Source of the DNA: Bacillota bacterium
GTDB lineage: Bacteria > Bacillota > Desulfotomaculia > Desulfotomaculales > Desulfotomaculaceae
Assembly (NCBI GenBank): GCA_023481335.1
Contig: JAMCWI010000158.1
Span: 1-8,316, forward strand
Length of the DNA: 8,316 bases
Reading direction: 5' to 3'
The notes under the pieces were generated by a model. That model saw nothing but the letters and a program-made list of their open reading frames with translations, was not told where the DNA came from and did not search any database. A program made the translations under genes and the position numbers. Shown piece after piece: positions 1-5,477 of this stretch (positions are counted from its first letter, which is position 1; every line of letters starts with the position of its first letter).

Positions 1-234
1 CCACCGACATGCAGCCACTTCGCCGGCCGCCTGATTGAGCTTACCGGTCTAAAAGGGCTTTCAGTAGGGGGAGCCCAGGTTTCTCAAAAGCACGCCAACT
101 TTATCGTCAATCTTGGTGGGGCAACAGCGCAGGACGTGGCTGAATTAATTGACCGGGTCAGGGGCGCGGTGCTGGATAACTTTGGGCTGGAGCTAGAACT
201 GGAGGTAAAGTTTCTCGGACAATGGCAAAGTTAG
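1..234 (+). CDS. murB: UDP-N-acetylenolpyruvoylglucosamine reductase MurB, C-terminal end (5' truncated by window)
   Basis: Only the last 77 codons are present, ending at TAG 232-234. MurB reduces the enolpyruvyl group of UDP-GlcNAc-enolpyruvate to UDP-MurNAc with NADPH and FAD in the cytoplasm. The visible part is the C-terminal substrate-binding domain: AGRLIEL near residues 8-14, GLKG, then [15 protein letters not shown], which is a hallmark of the family, followed by the helix [12 protein letters not shown] and a closing ELEVKFLG strand. The order murB-murA pairs the two consecutive enzymes of the pathway. Upstream of AGRLIE the residues (PPTCSHF) fit the usual NPxGxxAGRLIE pattern poorly, and the first 16 bases repeat a murA segment exactly (see findings), so residues 1-5 may not be genuine. 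The family call is very secure; the N-terminal bases shown here are not. Confidence 0.93.
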   Translation, partial: PPTCSHFAGRLIELTGLKGLSVGGAQVSQKHANFIVNLGGATAQDVAELIDRVRGAVLDNFGLELELEVKFLGQWQS

Positions 235-256
235 ATTTACCACAAATCTCTTTTTT
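233..256 (+). terminator. Weak hairpin plus T-run at the murB stop (possible attenuator)
   Basis: AGATTT (233-238) pairs with AAATCT (244-249) across a five-base loop, followed by C and six T (251-256). The stem is AT-rich and only 6 bp, so termination would be partial at best. It lies between murB and the murA ribosome site and overlaps the murB stop codon. It may simply be a chance structure. Confidence 0.3.
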
Positions 257-305
257 CACATCTGATGACTTCCGTTGGCGGAGACAACACGCGGAGGTAA
301 CACAA

Positions 306-1565
306 ATGGAAAGATTTTTGATAGTTGGCGGTAACAGGCTTAAAGGGACCGTACGTGTCAGCGGCTCCAAGAACGCGAGCCTGCCCATACTGGCCGCCAC
401 TATTTTAAACACCGGGAAAAGCGTCCTTTACGAAGTGCCCGGGCTTAGAGACGTGTCTGTAATGAAGGATGTTCTCGTATATTTGGGGGCAAGGATCAAA
501 TGCGATAAAGGCTGTGTGGAAGTGGATACCTCTAATATTAAGTCGGTAGAAGTATCCGAGGAATTGATGCGCCGGATGAGGGCTTCCAACCTGGTCCTCG
601 GCGCGCTCCTGGGCCGGTTTGGCCGGGCCAGGCTTTCCTACCCCGGAGGCTGCCAGATCGGTACCAGGCCCATGAATTTGCACCTCAAGGGGCTTTCGGC
701 CATGGGTGCGGCCATCACCGAAAAATTCGGCTACATTACGGCTGAAGCAAGCAGGCTCACCGGGGCCGACATCCACCTTGATTTACCCAGCGTAGGCGCC
801 ACTGAAAATATAATGATGGCGGCCGTGCTCGCCGAAGGGGTCACGATAATCAGGAACGCGGCCAAGGAGCCGGAAATTACGGATCTGCAAAATTTTATCA
901 ACGGCATCGGCGGGTGTGTAAGGGGGGCCGGAACTGATACCATAAAAATCGAGGGAGTAAGGCATCAGGACCTGCACCCGGTGGAACACACCGTAATACC
1001 CGACCGGATCGAAGCCGGGACGCACATAGTGGCGGCAGCTATCACCGGCGGGGACGTCGTGGTTGCAAACGTAATTCCGGAACATCTTGAACCCCTGCTG
1101 GCGAAGCTCCGCGAAGCCGGCGTGGACCTGGAGGTCGGAGACGACTGGGTGCGGGTCTGCGGAGCCAGGCGCCTCAAAGCCGTGGATATAAAAACAATGC
1201 CTTATCCGGGTTTCCCCACCGACATGCAGCCCCAGCTGACCTCGCTCATGTGCTTTGCAGAGGGAACCAGCGTCATTACCGAGACAATTTTTGAAAACCG
1301 CTTCAAGCATATCGGTGAACTCCGGCGGATGGGCGCGGAAATCAAGGTCGAGGGACAGACAGCAATAATCAAAGGTACGGGCAGGCTCAGCGGCGCCGTC
1401 GTCGAGGCCAGCGACCTGCGGGCCGGGGCAGCCCTGGTGCTGGCCGCACTGGCTTCGGAGAACGGTACAGTCCTGGAAAAAGTTACGCATATAGATAGGG
1501 GATACGAACGAATGGAGGCGAAATACAACGCCCTTGGGGCAAGGATTATCAGAGTGCACAATTAA
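306..1565 (+). CDS. murA: UDP-N-acetylglucosamine 1-carboxyvinyltransferase MurA
   Basis: MurA transfers enolpyruvate from PEP to the 3'-OH of UDP-GlcNAc, the first committed cytoplasmic step of peptidoglycan synthesis and the fosfomycin target. The protein has 419 residues, the usual length. The Lys-Asn pair of the active site is K22-N23 in SGSKNASLPILAA. The catalytic loop SYPGGCQIGTRP carries the cysteine at C116, so the enzyme should be fosfomycin-sensitive in type. The general-base aspartate is D306 in PGFPTDMQPQ, and the late arginines are R372 (DLRAG) and R398 (HIDRGYERM). All match E. coli numbering plus one. The ATG at 306 is chosen because GGAGG (293-297) sits 8 nt upstream and MERFLIVGG is the normal MurA N-terminus. 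An in-frame ATG at 222 would add 28 unconserved residues and overlap murB. The gap to murB is 71 bp, which suggests co-transcription. Confidence 0.97.
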   Translation: MERFLIVGGNRLKGTVRVSGSKNASLPILAATILNTGKSVLYEVPGLRDVSVMKDVLVYLGARIKCDKGCVEVDTSNIKSVEVSEELMRRMRASNLVLGALLGRFGRARLSYPGGCQIGTRPMNLHLKGLSAMGAAITEKFGYITAEASRLTGADIHLDLPSVGATENIMMAAVLAEGVTIIRNAAKEPEITDLQNFINGIGGCVRGAGTDTIKIEGVRHQDLHPVEHTVIPDRIEAGTHIVAAAITGGDVVVANVIPEHLEPLLAKLREAGVDLEVGDDWVRVCGARRLKAVDIKTMPYPGFPTDMQPQLTSLMCFAEGTSVITETIFENRFKHIGELRRMGAEIKVEGQTAIIKGTGRLSGAVVEASDLRAGAALVLAALASENGTVLEKVTHIDRGYERMEAKYNALGARIIRVHN

Positions 1566-1583
1566 ATTGTGGACTCTTTTTTT
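1551..1583 (+). terminator. Rho-independent terminator embedded in the end of murA
   Basis: AGAGTGCACAAT (1551-1562) pairs with ATTGTGGACTCT (1566-1577), with a single G-G mismatch, and is followed by seven T (1577-1583). The three-base loop 1563-1565 is the murA TAA stop codon, so the left arm encodes the last residues of MurA. The shape and T-run are those of an intrinsic terminator. It separates murA from the accessory genes downstream. Confidence 0.82.
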
Positions 1584-1635
1584 GACCGGGGGAGGGACAA
1601 GTAAAGATTATTGGATCCATCATGCAGACCGAATT

Positions 1636-1653
1636 TGTATAATCCGCTATACA
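1636..1653 (+). promoter_or_regulatory. Candidate -10 element overlapping a TGTATA-N6-TATACA inverted repeat
   Basis: A perfect TATAAT lies at 1638-1643, upstream of the membrane-protein gene. A TTGGAT at 1611-1616 is the only -35-like match, but its 21-bp spacing is too long for ordinary SigA use. The -10 sits inside a perfect 6-bp inverted repeat, TGTATA (1636-1641) and TATACA (1648-1653), which looks like a repressor operator. A promoter is expected here because a terminator precedes the gene; the exact element is uncertain. Confidence 0.35.
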
Positions 1654-1692
1654 TCCGGGTACACTCCATAAAAAATCCAGGAGGTTTTCGGG

Positions 1693-2145
1693 TTGGAGGA
1701 TAGGCTAACAAGGGGGCTCATCGCCGGAATTATTGCTGGGATCGTAATGGACATTTATAGTTTCGCTGTATATTCTCTTAACCTTAGCACACTCCGTTAC
1801 CCGGATTGGTCGGGGATAGTGATTTTTAACCATACTCCTCCTTTTCAATCCTGGGAGCTGGTTTTAGCGACAATAACCCAAATATTTTTTACCGGCGTTA
1901 TGGGAATAGTTTTTACCTATTTAATTCCTCAGGTTACAAGCAGAAATTTCCTACTTAAGGGATGGTTATTTGGTTCCTCTATTTGGTTTGCCATTGACAT
2001 TTTTGATACACTATTTAAGGTGGATGGTTTAGGGCAGGTACCTTTTCTTACGGCTGTTACAAACTATATTGGTGCTGCAATTTTTGGATTGGTATTAGCT
2101 GAAGTTATAATATTATTTACAAATAAATCCCGGTCTGTTGCATAA
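1693..2145 (+). CDS. Small four-helix membrane protein of unknown function
   Basis: I do not recognise a named family. The 150-residue protein is very hydrophobic, with predicted membrane segments at about 8-28, 55-78, 88-105 and 118-142. Helix 1 has the glycine pattern GLIAGIIAGIVMD, ending in an acidic residue (D20). Helix 3 carries D102 and D105. There is no signal peptide cleavage site, no cysteine and no enzymatic motif. The start is TTG at 1693, because AGGAGG (1679-1684) lies 8 nt upstream, the same spacing as other genes here; no ATG with a ribosome site is nearby. Its codon use is clearly more AT-rich (many TTA, TTT, ATT) than murA or ftsZ, which suggests a separate origin. It lies between a terminator and a probable second promoter, so it is likely transcribed alone or with the following gene. 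A four-helix DUF-type membrane protein is all that can be said. Confidence 0.8.
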   Translation: MEDRLTRGLIAGIIAGIVMDIYSFAVYSLNLSTLRYPDWSGIVIFNHTPPFQSWELVLATITQIFFTGVMGIVFTYLIPQVTSRNFLLKGWLFGSSIWFAIDIFDTLFKVDGLGQVPFLTAVTNYIGAAIFGLVLAEVIILFTNKSRSVA

Positions 2146-2157
2146 CTCTTTTAAATT

Positions 2158-2177
2158 TGTCCATCCCCGGACATTTT
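2158..2177 (+). terminator. Weak hairpin after the membrane-protein gene
   Basis: TGTCC (2158-2162) pairs with GGACA (2169-2173), followed by TTTT. The 5-bp stem with a short T-run directly after the stop codon is a minimal terminator candidate. Confidence 0.25.
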
Positions 2178-2278
2178 AATACCAAAAATTCCAAGTCAAC
2201 CTCTCCAGTCAAAGTGATCCTGAATACAGTGATGAAAATTAATTTTCAGGACAGGCAAACACAATAAAGTGCAATTAA

Positions 2279-2314
2279 AGCCACCTCTAAACCCGGGTGG
2301 CTATTGTTGTATTT
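2279..2314 (+). terminator. GC-rich hairpin with imperfect T-rich tail
   Basis: AGCCACC (2279-2285) and GGTGGCT (2296-2302) form a 7-bp GC-rich stem with a ten-base loop, followed by ATTGTTGTATTT. The tail is T-rich but broken by A and G, so efficiency is uncertain. It is the best terminator candidate between the two accessory genes. Confidence 0.4.
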
Positions 2315-2339
2315 ACTGGTAACAACAGCCTGCTAATAT
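2312..2339 (+). promoter_or_regulatory. Candidate extended -10 promoter for the YmaF-type gene
   Basis: TGC directly precedes TAATAT (2334-2339), giving an extended -10 of TGnTAATAT type. TTTACT (2312-2317) sits 16 bp upstream as a weak -35. Both hexamers match consensus at 4 of 6 positions. The spacing to the ribosome site at 2362 is suitable for a short leader. Confidence 0.35.
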
Positions 2340-2375
2340 GAATAAGATGATCTGAAAAAGGAAGGAGAAATTACC

Positions 2376-2699
2376 ATGCCGGATCATCTTCACGCGCATA
2401 AGTTCAGCGGTCACACAACCTACGATAACGGACACCTGCACCGGTATTCAGACACTACGTCCCCGTCGGACAGCGGGGGTCTTGACCATACCCATACCAT
2501 ATGGGCCAACACCACGACGGATCAGGGACACCACCATGTAATCAACGTGGAAACCGGAACCGGGATTCCTGTTGAAGGCGGGCACGTACACCATTTTAGC
2601 GGGAGGACGAGCGTTAACGGAACGCCTCCGCACTCCCACGGGGTTTATAACGTTACCGGGGTGAAAATTGAGAGATTAGAGGTGGGAAGTGAGAGGTGA
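2376..2699 (+). CDS. Histidine-rich HxH-repeat protein, YmaF family
   Basis: The 107-residue product has 16 histidines and no cysteine. They fall in HxH pairs at 4/6/8, 20/22, 38/40, 52/54, 70/72 and 86/88, recurring every 14-18 residues with a following aromatic or aliphatic position and a Thr/Ser-Gly turn, for example HLHRYS and HVHHFSG. This periodicity is that of the YmaF family (B. subtilis YmaF), whose function is not established. Repeated HxH on beta-like units suggests metal binding, which is my inference. There is no signal peptide or membrane segment, so it is probably cytoplasmic or spore-associated. ATG 2376 has AAGGAG (2362-2367) 8 nt upstream. The last roughly ten residues (ERLEVGSER) leave the repeat pattern and are encoded by the palindromic repeat that begins near 2678, so the C-terminus seems to have been replaced. 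It is not a usual member of the dcw cluster. Confidence 0.85.
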   Translation: MPDHLHAHKFSGHTTYDNGHLHRYSDTTSPSDSGGLDHTHTIWANTTTDQGHHHVINVETGTGIPVEGGHVHHFSGRTSVNGTPPHSHGVYNVTGVKIERLEVGSER

Positions 2700-2765
2700 G
2701 AGACATAAGAAGAAATTTGGCTAAAAGCCAAATTCCGGCAACTGATTCCCACCTCTCACCTCTCA
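2678..2765. repeat. Nested palindromic repeat element overlapping the 3' end of the YmaF-type gene
   Basis: Outer arms TGAGAGGTGAGAG (2690-2702) and CTCTCACCTCTCA (2753-2765) are perfectly complementary over 13 bp. A second register, AGAGGTGGGAA (2678-2688) with TTCCCACCTCT (2746-2756), gives 11 bp, so the arms can pair in two mutually exclusive ways. Inside lies a perfect 9-bp hairpin AATTTGGCT/AGCCAAATT (2714-2722 with 2726-2734) with an AAA loop. No T-run follows, so it is not a standard terminator. The arms are purine-rich tandem GAGGTG(A/G)GA units. The structure resembles an intergenic REP- or MITE-like element. No transposase is present, and copy number elsewhere in the genome cannot be judged from this window. 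Confidence 0.7.
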
Positions 2766-2785
2766 AATAGAACACCTGTTTCTTG

Positions 2786-2814
2786 TTGGACAAGTTCTGG
2801 GTAATTGTTATAAT
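2786..2814 (+). promoter_or_regulatory. SigA promoter for the ftsQ division operon
   Basis: TTGGAC (2786-2791) and TATAAT (2809-2814) are separated by exactly 17 bp. This is 5 of 6 matches at -35 and a perfect -10. Transcription should start near 2821, giving a leader of about 50 nt before ftsQ. It lies just downstream of the accessory genes and repeat, so the division genes do not depend on read-through from murA. Confidence 0.8.
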
Positions 2815-2872
2815 TACATAAAGGTGGCGAAAACGGCGATAGTAAGGCTAAGGCTTCCGGGAGGATTCAAAA

Positions 2873-3637
2873 TTGGCTGGTTTGGCGCAAGGTAAAGAAA
2901 TTGGCCGAAAAAAAAGGAATATTTACGAAAACCTTTTTTTTATTTTACTGGTACTAACGGGAGGGTTTGTCCTTCTGAACTCTTCCTTTTTTGATGTGAG
3001 CCGGGTGCAGGTGCGGGGCAACCATTTTATGGAGGAAGAAAAGATCAGGACGGTTGCGGGTATCGGTCCGGGAACAAATATTTTCAAGGTAAATTTGAAT
3101 GCCGCGGCGGCCGGCGTCAAGCTTTTACCCATGATCAAGGATGTAAAGGTCAGCCGTTCACTCCCTTCAACGATAGTTATTGAGGTTACCGAAAGAAAAC
3201 CGCTGGGCCTTTTACCTACCTCCGAAGGATTTATCGAAGTGGACCGGGATGGAGTTTACCTTAAAAAAACGGGGGTGGGCGTGCCCGGCCTGCCGGTGGT
3301 TACCGGAATTCAGGCGCCCACGCCGAATCCGGGTGAGCCGGTCCAGGCAGGACGTTTAGATGAAGCCCTAAGCGTAATTGACGGGCTTCCTGGAGATGCT
3401 GTAAATAAACTCTCTGAAGTCCATATGAGCGAAAACGGACAGGTGGTATTATATACTTTAGACGGCATCCAGTGCCGCCTCGGTATGGCTTCCGAAGTTG
3501 CGGAGAAGGGCGGGGTCCTCGTCCAGATTTTGAAAGAAATACAAAGCCGGGGTGAAAAAATTCATTATATTGATCTGTCTTACGCCGGCAGTCCGGTGGT
3601 ATATTATAAGCATGGCAGCAAGGGGGGGACACAATGA
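2873..3637 (+). CDS. ftsQ: Cell division protein FtsQ/DivIB
   Basis: FtsQ/DivIB is a bitopic membrane protein of the divisome that works with FtsL and DivIC to control septal wall synthesis. The 254-residue product has a short basic cytoplasmic N-terminus (GRKKR), one membrane segment at about 20-38, then a POTRA domain at about 41-110. That domain starts FDVSRVQVRGN, runs through GIGPGTNIFKVN and ends with IVIEVTERKPLGLL. The C-terminal beta domain includes GFIEVDRDGVYL and GIQCRLG. Length and order match the family. The start is TTG at 2873, supported by GGGAGG (2859-2864) 8 nt upstream; no other start with a ribosome site fits. The stop overlaps the next gene's ATG as ATGA (3634-3637), implying translational coupling. 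By synteny this is divIB of B. subtilis. Confidence 0.95.
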   Translation: MAGLAQGKEIGRKKRNIYENLFFILLVLTGGFVLLNSSFFDVSRVQVRGNHFMEEEKIRTVAGIGPGTNIFKVNLNAAAAGVKLLPMIKDVKVSRSLPSTIVIEVTERKPLGLLPTSEGFIEVDRDGVYLKKTGVGVPGLPVVTGIQAPTPNPGEPVQAGRLDEALSVIDGLPGDAVNKLSEVHMSENGQVVLYTLDGIQCRLGMASEVAEKGGVLVQILKEIQSRGEKIHYIDLSYAGSPVVYYKHGSKGGTQ

Positions 3638-4338
3638 AGATCAAAAGTTACCATTGGGCCCTTGCCCTGGTCGGGCTCGTCCTGGGCGTCATGTTGGCTA
3701 TGCAGTTTCGTGTAACCGGAGAAATCCAGCATAACGAAACGATCCAGAGAACGCGGGATCTGTCCGGCCAGATAAACCAGATGAAAAAAGAGCGTGACTC
3801 CCTTCAGGCACAGGTTGGGAATTTACGCGCGCAGATAGACAGGTTGCCGTCAAGCCCTTACGCCTCTCAGCTCAAAGAAGAAATGGACCGGGCTTCGGTA
3901 CTCGCCGGCAGCACCGAGCTTGCCGGCCCCGGCGTCCAGGTGACCCTGAACGACAGCAGCATTTCCGTCAAACCGGGCGATAACCCTAACCTTTATGTTT
4001 TACACGATGAGGATGTATTGAGGGTGTTAAATGAGATAAAGGCGTCGGGCGCCGAGGCGATCTCAATAAACGGCCAGCGCCTGCTGGCTACCACCGAAAT
4101 CCGCTGCACCGGACCCACTATCGTGCTGAATAAAAATAAAAGGCTGGCTCCACCATATGTGATTACGGCTATCGGTAATCCTGAGACAATTGAGAACTCG
4201 CTTATGATGCGGGGTGGGGTAGCTGAAACACTCCTTTTTTGGGGTATCCAGGTATCGGTAAAGAAGTTGCCGCAGGTAACGGTTCCGGCTTATACAGGTG
4301 GTATCAGGTATGATTACGCCAGGGAGCAGGGTCAATGA
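3634..4338 (+). CDS. DUF881 membrane-anchored protein, first copy (YlxW/YlxX-like)
   Basis: The 234-residue protein has one N-terminal membrane segment (about 7-24, ending MLAMQFR). A coiled-coil-like stretch (about 30-90, rich in Q, K, E and L heptads) leads into the DUF881 domain (about 92-227). Recognisable DUF881 signatures are LAGPGVQVTLND, LHDEDVLRVLNEIKASGAEA, ISINGQRLLATTEIRC, LAPPYVITAIGN and MRGG. The role is not known in detail; position in the division operon and the single-pass topology suggest an extracytoplasmic partner of the divisome or of wall synthesis, as inferred for ylxW and ylxX of B. subtilis. ATG 3634 overlaps the ftsQ stop (ATGA) and has a seven-G run (3622-3628) as its ribosome site. 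It is clearly paralogous to the next gene. Confidence 0.92.
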   Translation: MKIKSYHWALALVGLVLGVMLAMQFRVTGEIQHNETIQRTRDLSGQINQMKKERDSLQAQVGNLRAQIDRLPSSPYASQLKEEMDRASVLAGSTELAGPGVQVTLNDSSISVKPGDNPNLYVLHDEDVLRVLNEIKASGAEAISINGQRLLATTEIRCTGPTIVLNKNKRLAPPYVITAIGNPETIENSLMMRGGVAETLLFWGIQVSVKKLPQVTVPAYTGGIRYDYAREQGQ

Positions 4339-4371
4339 ACGTACTCATATTTTATTAGGGGAGTTTTTTTC

Positions 4372-5058
4372 TTGAGCAGATCTATTTACCTTTCAATTAC
4401 GCTGGTTGCTATTTTTCTTGGTTTAATTATGGCTTTCCAGTTCCGCACCACCAGCGCTGTGGATAAGGGTGTCCCCTTTAACAGGGAGCAGGAACTGGCC
4501 ATGGATAAGAAGCAGCTGGAGAAAGATCTGAGCCAGCTCCGGGAAGAGGCCGCCGACCTGTCTGCCAAGCTTGACGAGGCAGGGAAAGGCAACCAGATTT
4601 TCGCCCTGGAAAGCGAGCTGGCCAAACAAAAACTCTATGCCGGGCTTGTACCCCTGTCAGGTCCTGGAGTGGAGATTACACTTGACGGCTATGAGCACGC
4701 CCGGGTCACACCAACTCCGGTCCACGACGACGATCTCCTGAAGGTTGTGAACGACCTGCGCGGCGCAGGCGCTGAAGCCGTTGCCATTAACGACCAGCGC
4801 ATTGTCGCCACCAGCGAGATCCGCCTCGCCGGAAATCATATTAACGTAAATATGGTAAGGCTCTCTCCTCCTTACCGGGTTACAGCCATTGGGATCGCCG
4901 CTACTTTGAAAAGCAGTATGGAAATAAGGGGCGGCCTCGTTGAATACCTGAGCGACCGGGGTATATCCGTCGTTGTAAAAGAACAGGACAATGTTTCGAT
5001 TCCGGCCTTGAACAGTATACCGACCTTTGATCACGCTAAACCTGTGCAGAGAGGATGA
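4372..5058 (+). CDS. DUF881 membrane-anchored protein, second copy (YlxW/YlxX-like)
   Basis: The 228-residue product repeats the design of the gene before it: a membrane segment at about 5-22 ending IMAFQFR, a charged coiled coil (about 36-90), then DUF881 (about 92-220). The domain shows LSGPGVEITLDG, HDDDLLKVVNDLRGAGAEA, VAINDQRIVATSEIR, LSPPYRVTAIG and EIRGGL. TTG at 4372 is the start, because AGGGGAG (4357-4363) lies 8 nt upstream and the membrane segment begins at once. The gap to the first copy is 33 bp. The stop TGA 5056-5058 overlaps ATG 5055. Tandem DUF881 genes in front of sbp match ylxW-ylxX of B. subtilis. Conservation between the copies is strongest in the DUF881 half and weak in the coiled coil, so this is an old duplication. 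Confidence 0.92.
   Translation: MSRSIYLSITLVAIFLGLIMAFQFRTTSAVDKGVPFNREQELAMDKKQLEKDLSQLREEAADLSAKLDEAGKGNQIFALESELAKQKLYAGLVPLSGPGVEITLDGYEHARVTPTPVHDDDLLKVVNDLRGAGAEAVAINDQRIVATSEIRLAGNHINVNMVRLSPPYRVTAIGIAATLKSSMEIRGGLVEYLSDRGISVVVKEQDNVSIPALNSIPTFDHAKPVQRG
5048..5054 (+). promoter_or_regulatory. Ribosome binding site that favours the TTG 5064 start of sbp
   Basis: AGAGAGG directly abuts ATG 5055, leaving no spacer. It is 9 nt from the in-frame TTG 5064, close to the 8-nt spacing of the other genes here. Confidence 0.6.
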
Positions 5059-5402
5059 ACGATTTGGTTGGCTTCCTGCTAGCGCTAATAGGTCTGTCAG
5101 TGGGGGTGTTGATCGGCTTAAATGCGCCGCTGGTGTTTCCCCAGGCTTATGCAAAGTACATGTCAGTCGCTGTGCTTGCCGCCCTTGACTCCGTCTTCGG
5201 GGGGATCAGGGCTGCCATGGAGGACCATTTTGACAATAAGATATTTATCACCGGCTTTTTCAGTAATACCCTTCTGGCGGCCGGTCTGGCTTTAATCGGG
5301 GAAAGGCTGGGTATAGACCTCTACCTGGCTGCCGTCGTTGCCTTTGGCGTCCGCCTCTTTCAAAATCTGGCGATCATCCGCCGCCACCTGTTAAAAAAAT
5401 AA
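5055..5402 (+). CDS. sbp: Small basic protein Sbp (DUF1290)
   Basis: This is a 115-residue (112 if TTG 5064 is used) integral membrane protein found between the DUF881 genes and ftsA in spore-forming Firmicutes; its molecular role is unknown. Membrane segments lie at about 5-22, 63-80 and 86-102. Family landmarks are GVLIGL, YMSVAVLAALDSVFGGIRA, FITGFFSNTLLAAGLA, and the closing LYLAAVVAFGVRLFQNLAIIRRHLLKK region with a basic tail. The interval is drawn to ATG 5055, which overlaps the previous stop as ATGA. However, the ribosome site AGAGAGG is flush against that ATG and properly spaced from TTG 5064. The shorter start also fits the family better, since B. subtilis Sbp begins close to its first membrane helix. 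I slightly prefer 5064. Confidence 0.95.
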   Translation: MNDLVGFLLALIGLSVGVLIGLNAPLVFPQAYAKYMSVAVLAALDSVFGGIRAAMEDHFDNKIFITGFFSNTLLAAGLALIGERLGIDLYLAAVVAFGVRLFQNLAIIRRHLLKK

Positions 5403-5463
5403 TTTAAGTAAAAGGAAAAACCCTGGCGATGTTGAATCCTAACAGAACAAGGAAACTCTGGTC

Positions 5464-5469
5464 AGGGGG
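5464..5469 (+). promoter_or_regulatory. Ribosome binding site setting the TTG 5478 start of the ftsA-like gene
   Basis: AGGGGG ends at 5469, 8 nt before TTG 5478. The alternatives fit worse: GTG 5469 overlaps this site, and ATG 5487 is 17 nt away. Confidence 0.55.
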
Positions 5470-5477
5470 TGCCCGCA

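Larger units (their letters stand above)
2146..2375 (+). other. Non-coding gap between membrane-protein and YmaF-type genes
   Basis: This 230-bp gap has no ORF with a ribosome site. It contains a perfect 16-bp palindrome TGAAAATTAATTTTCA (2233-2248), nested in a longer CCTGAA/TTCAGG pairing (2219-2224 with 2245-2250). It also has a 7-bp hairpin AGCCACC/GGTGGCT (2279-2285 with 2296-2302) followed by T-rich but interrupted sequence, which could terminate upstream transcription. A short TGTTGT/ACAACA dyad (2305-2310 with 2322-2327) follows. The region probably holds a terminator plus the promoter of the next gene. Confidence 0.5.

Noticed and set aside
222..305. N-terminal extension of MurA from an ATG at 222
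   Set aside because: It overlaps the murB stop, has no ribosome site, and adds 28 residues that are absent from the family, whereas ATG 306 has GGAGG at 8 nt and gives the normal N-terminus.
783..1559. 258-codon open frame on the minus strand within murA
   Set aside because: It is antisense to a clearly functional gene, has no recognisable protein features, and arises from the codon bias of murA.
2821..2872. Possible riboswitch in the ftsQ leader
   Set aside because: The leader is about 50 nt, and I see no conserved riboswitch core or strong pairing in it.
4343..4370. ACTC/GAGT pairing followed by a T-run between the two DUF881 genes
   Set aside because: The stem is only 4 bp with a 14-base loop, and the sequence is better explained as the ribosome site of the second DUF881 gene.
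4657..5154. 165-codon open frame on the minus strand over the second DUF881 gene and sbp
   Set aside because: It crosses two well-supported genes and shows no domain or ribosome site.
5421..5467. CCCTG (5421-5425) pairing with CAGGG (5463-5467), which could hide the ftsA ribosome site
   Set aside because: It is 5 bp with a loop of nearly 40 bases, too weak to claim as a regulatory switch.
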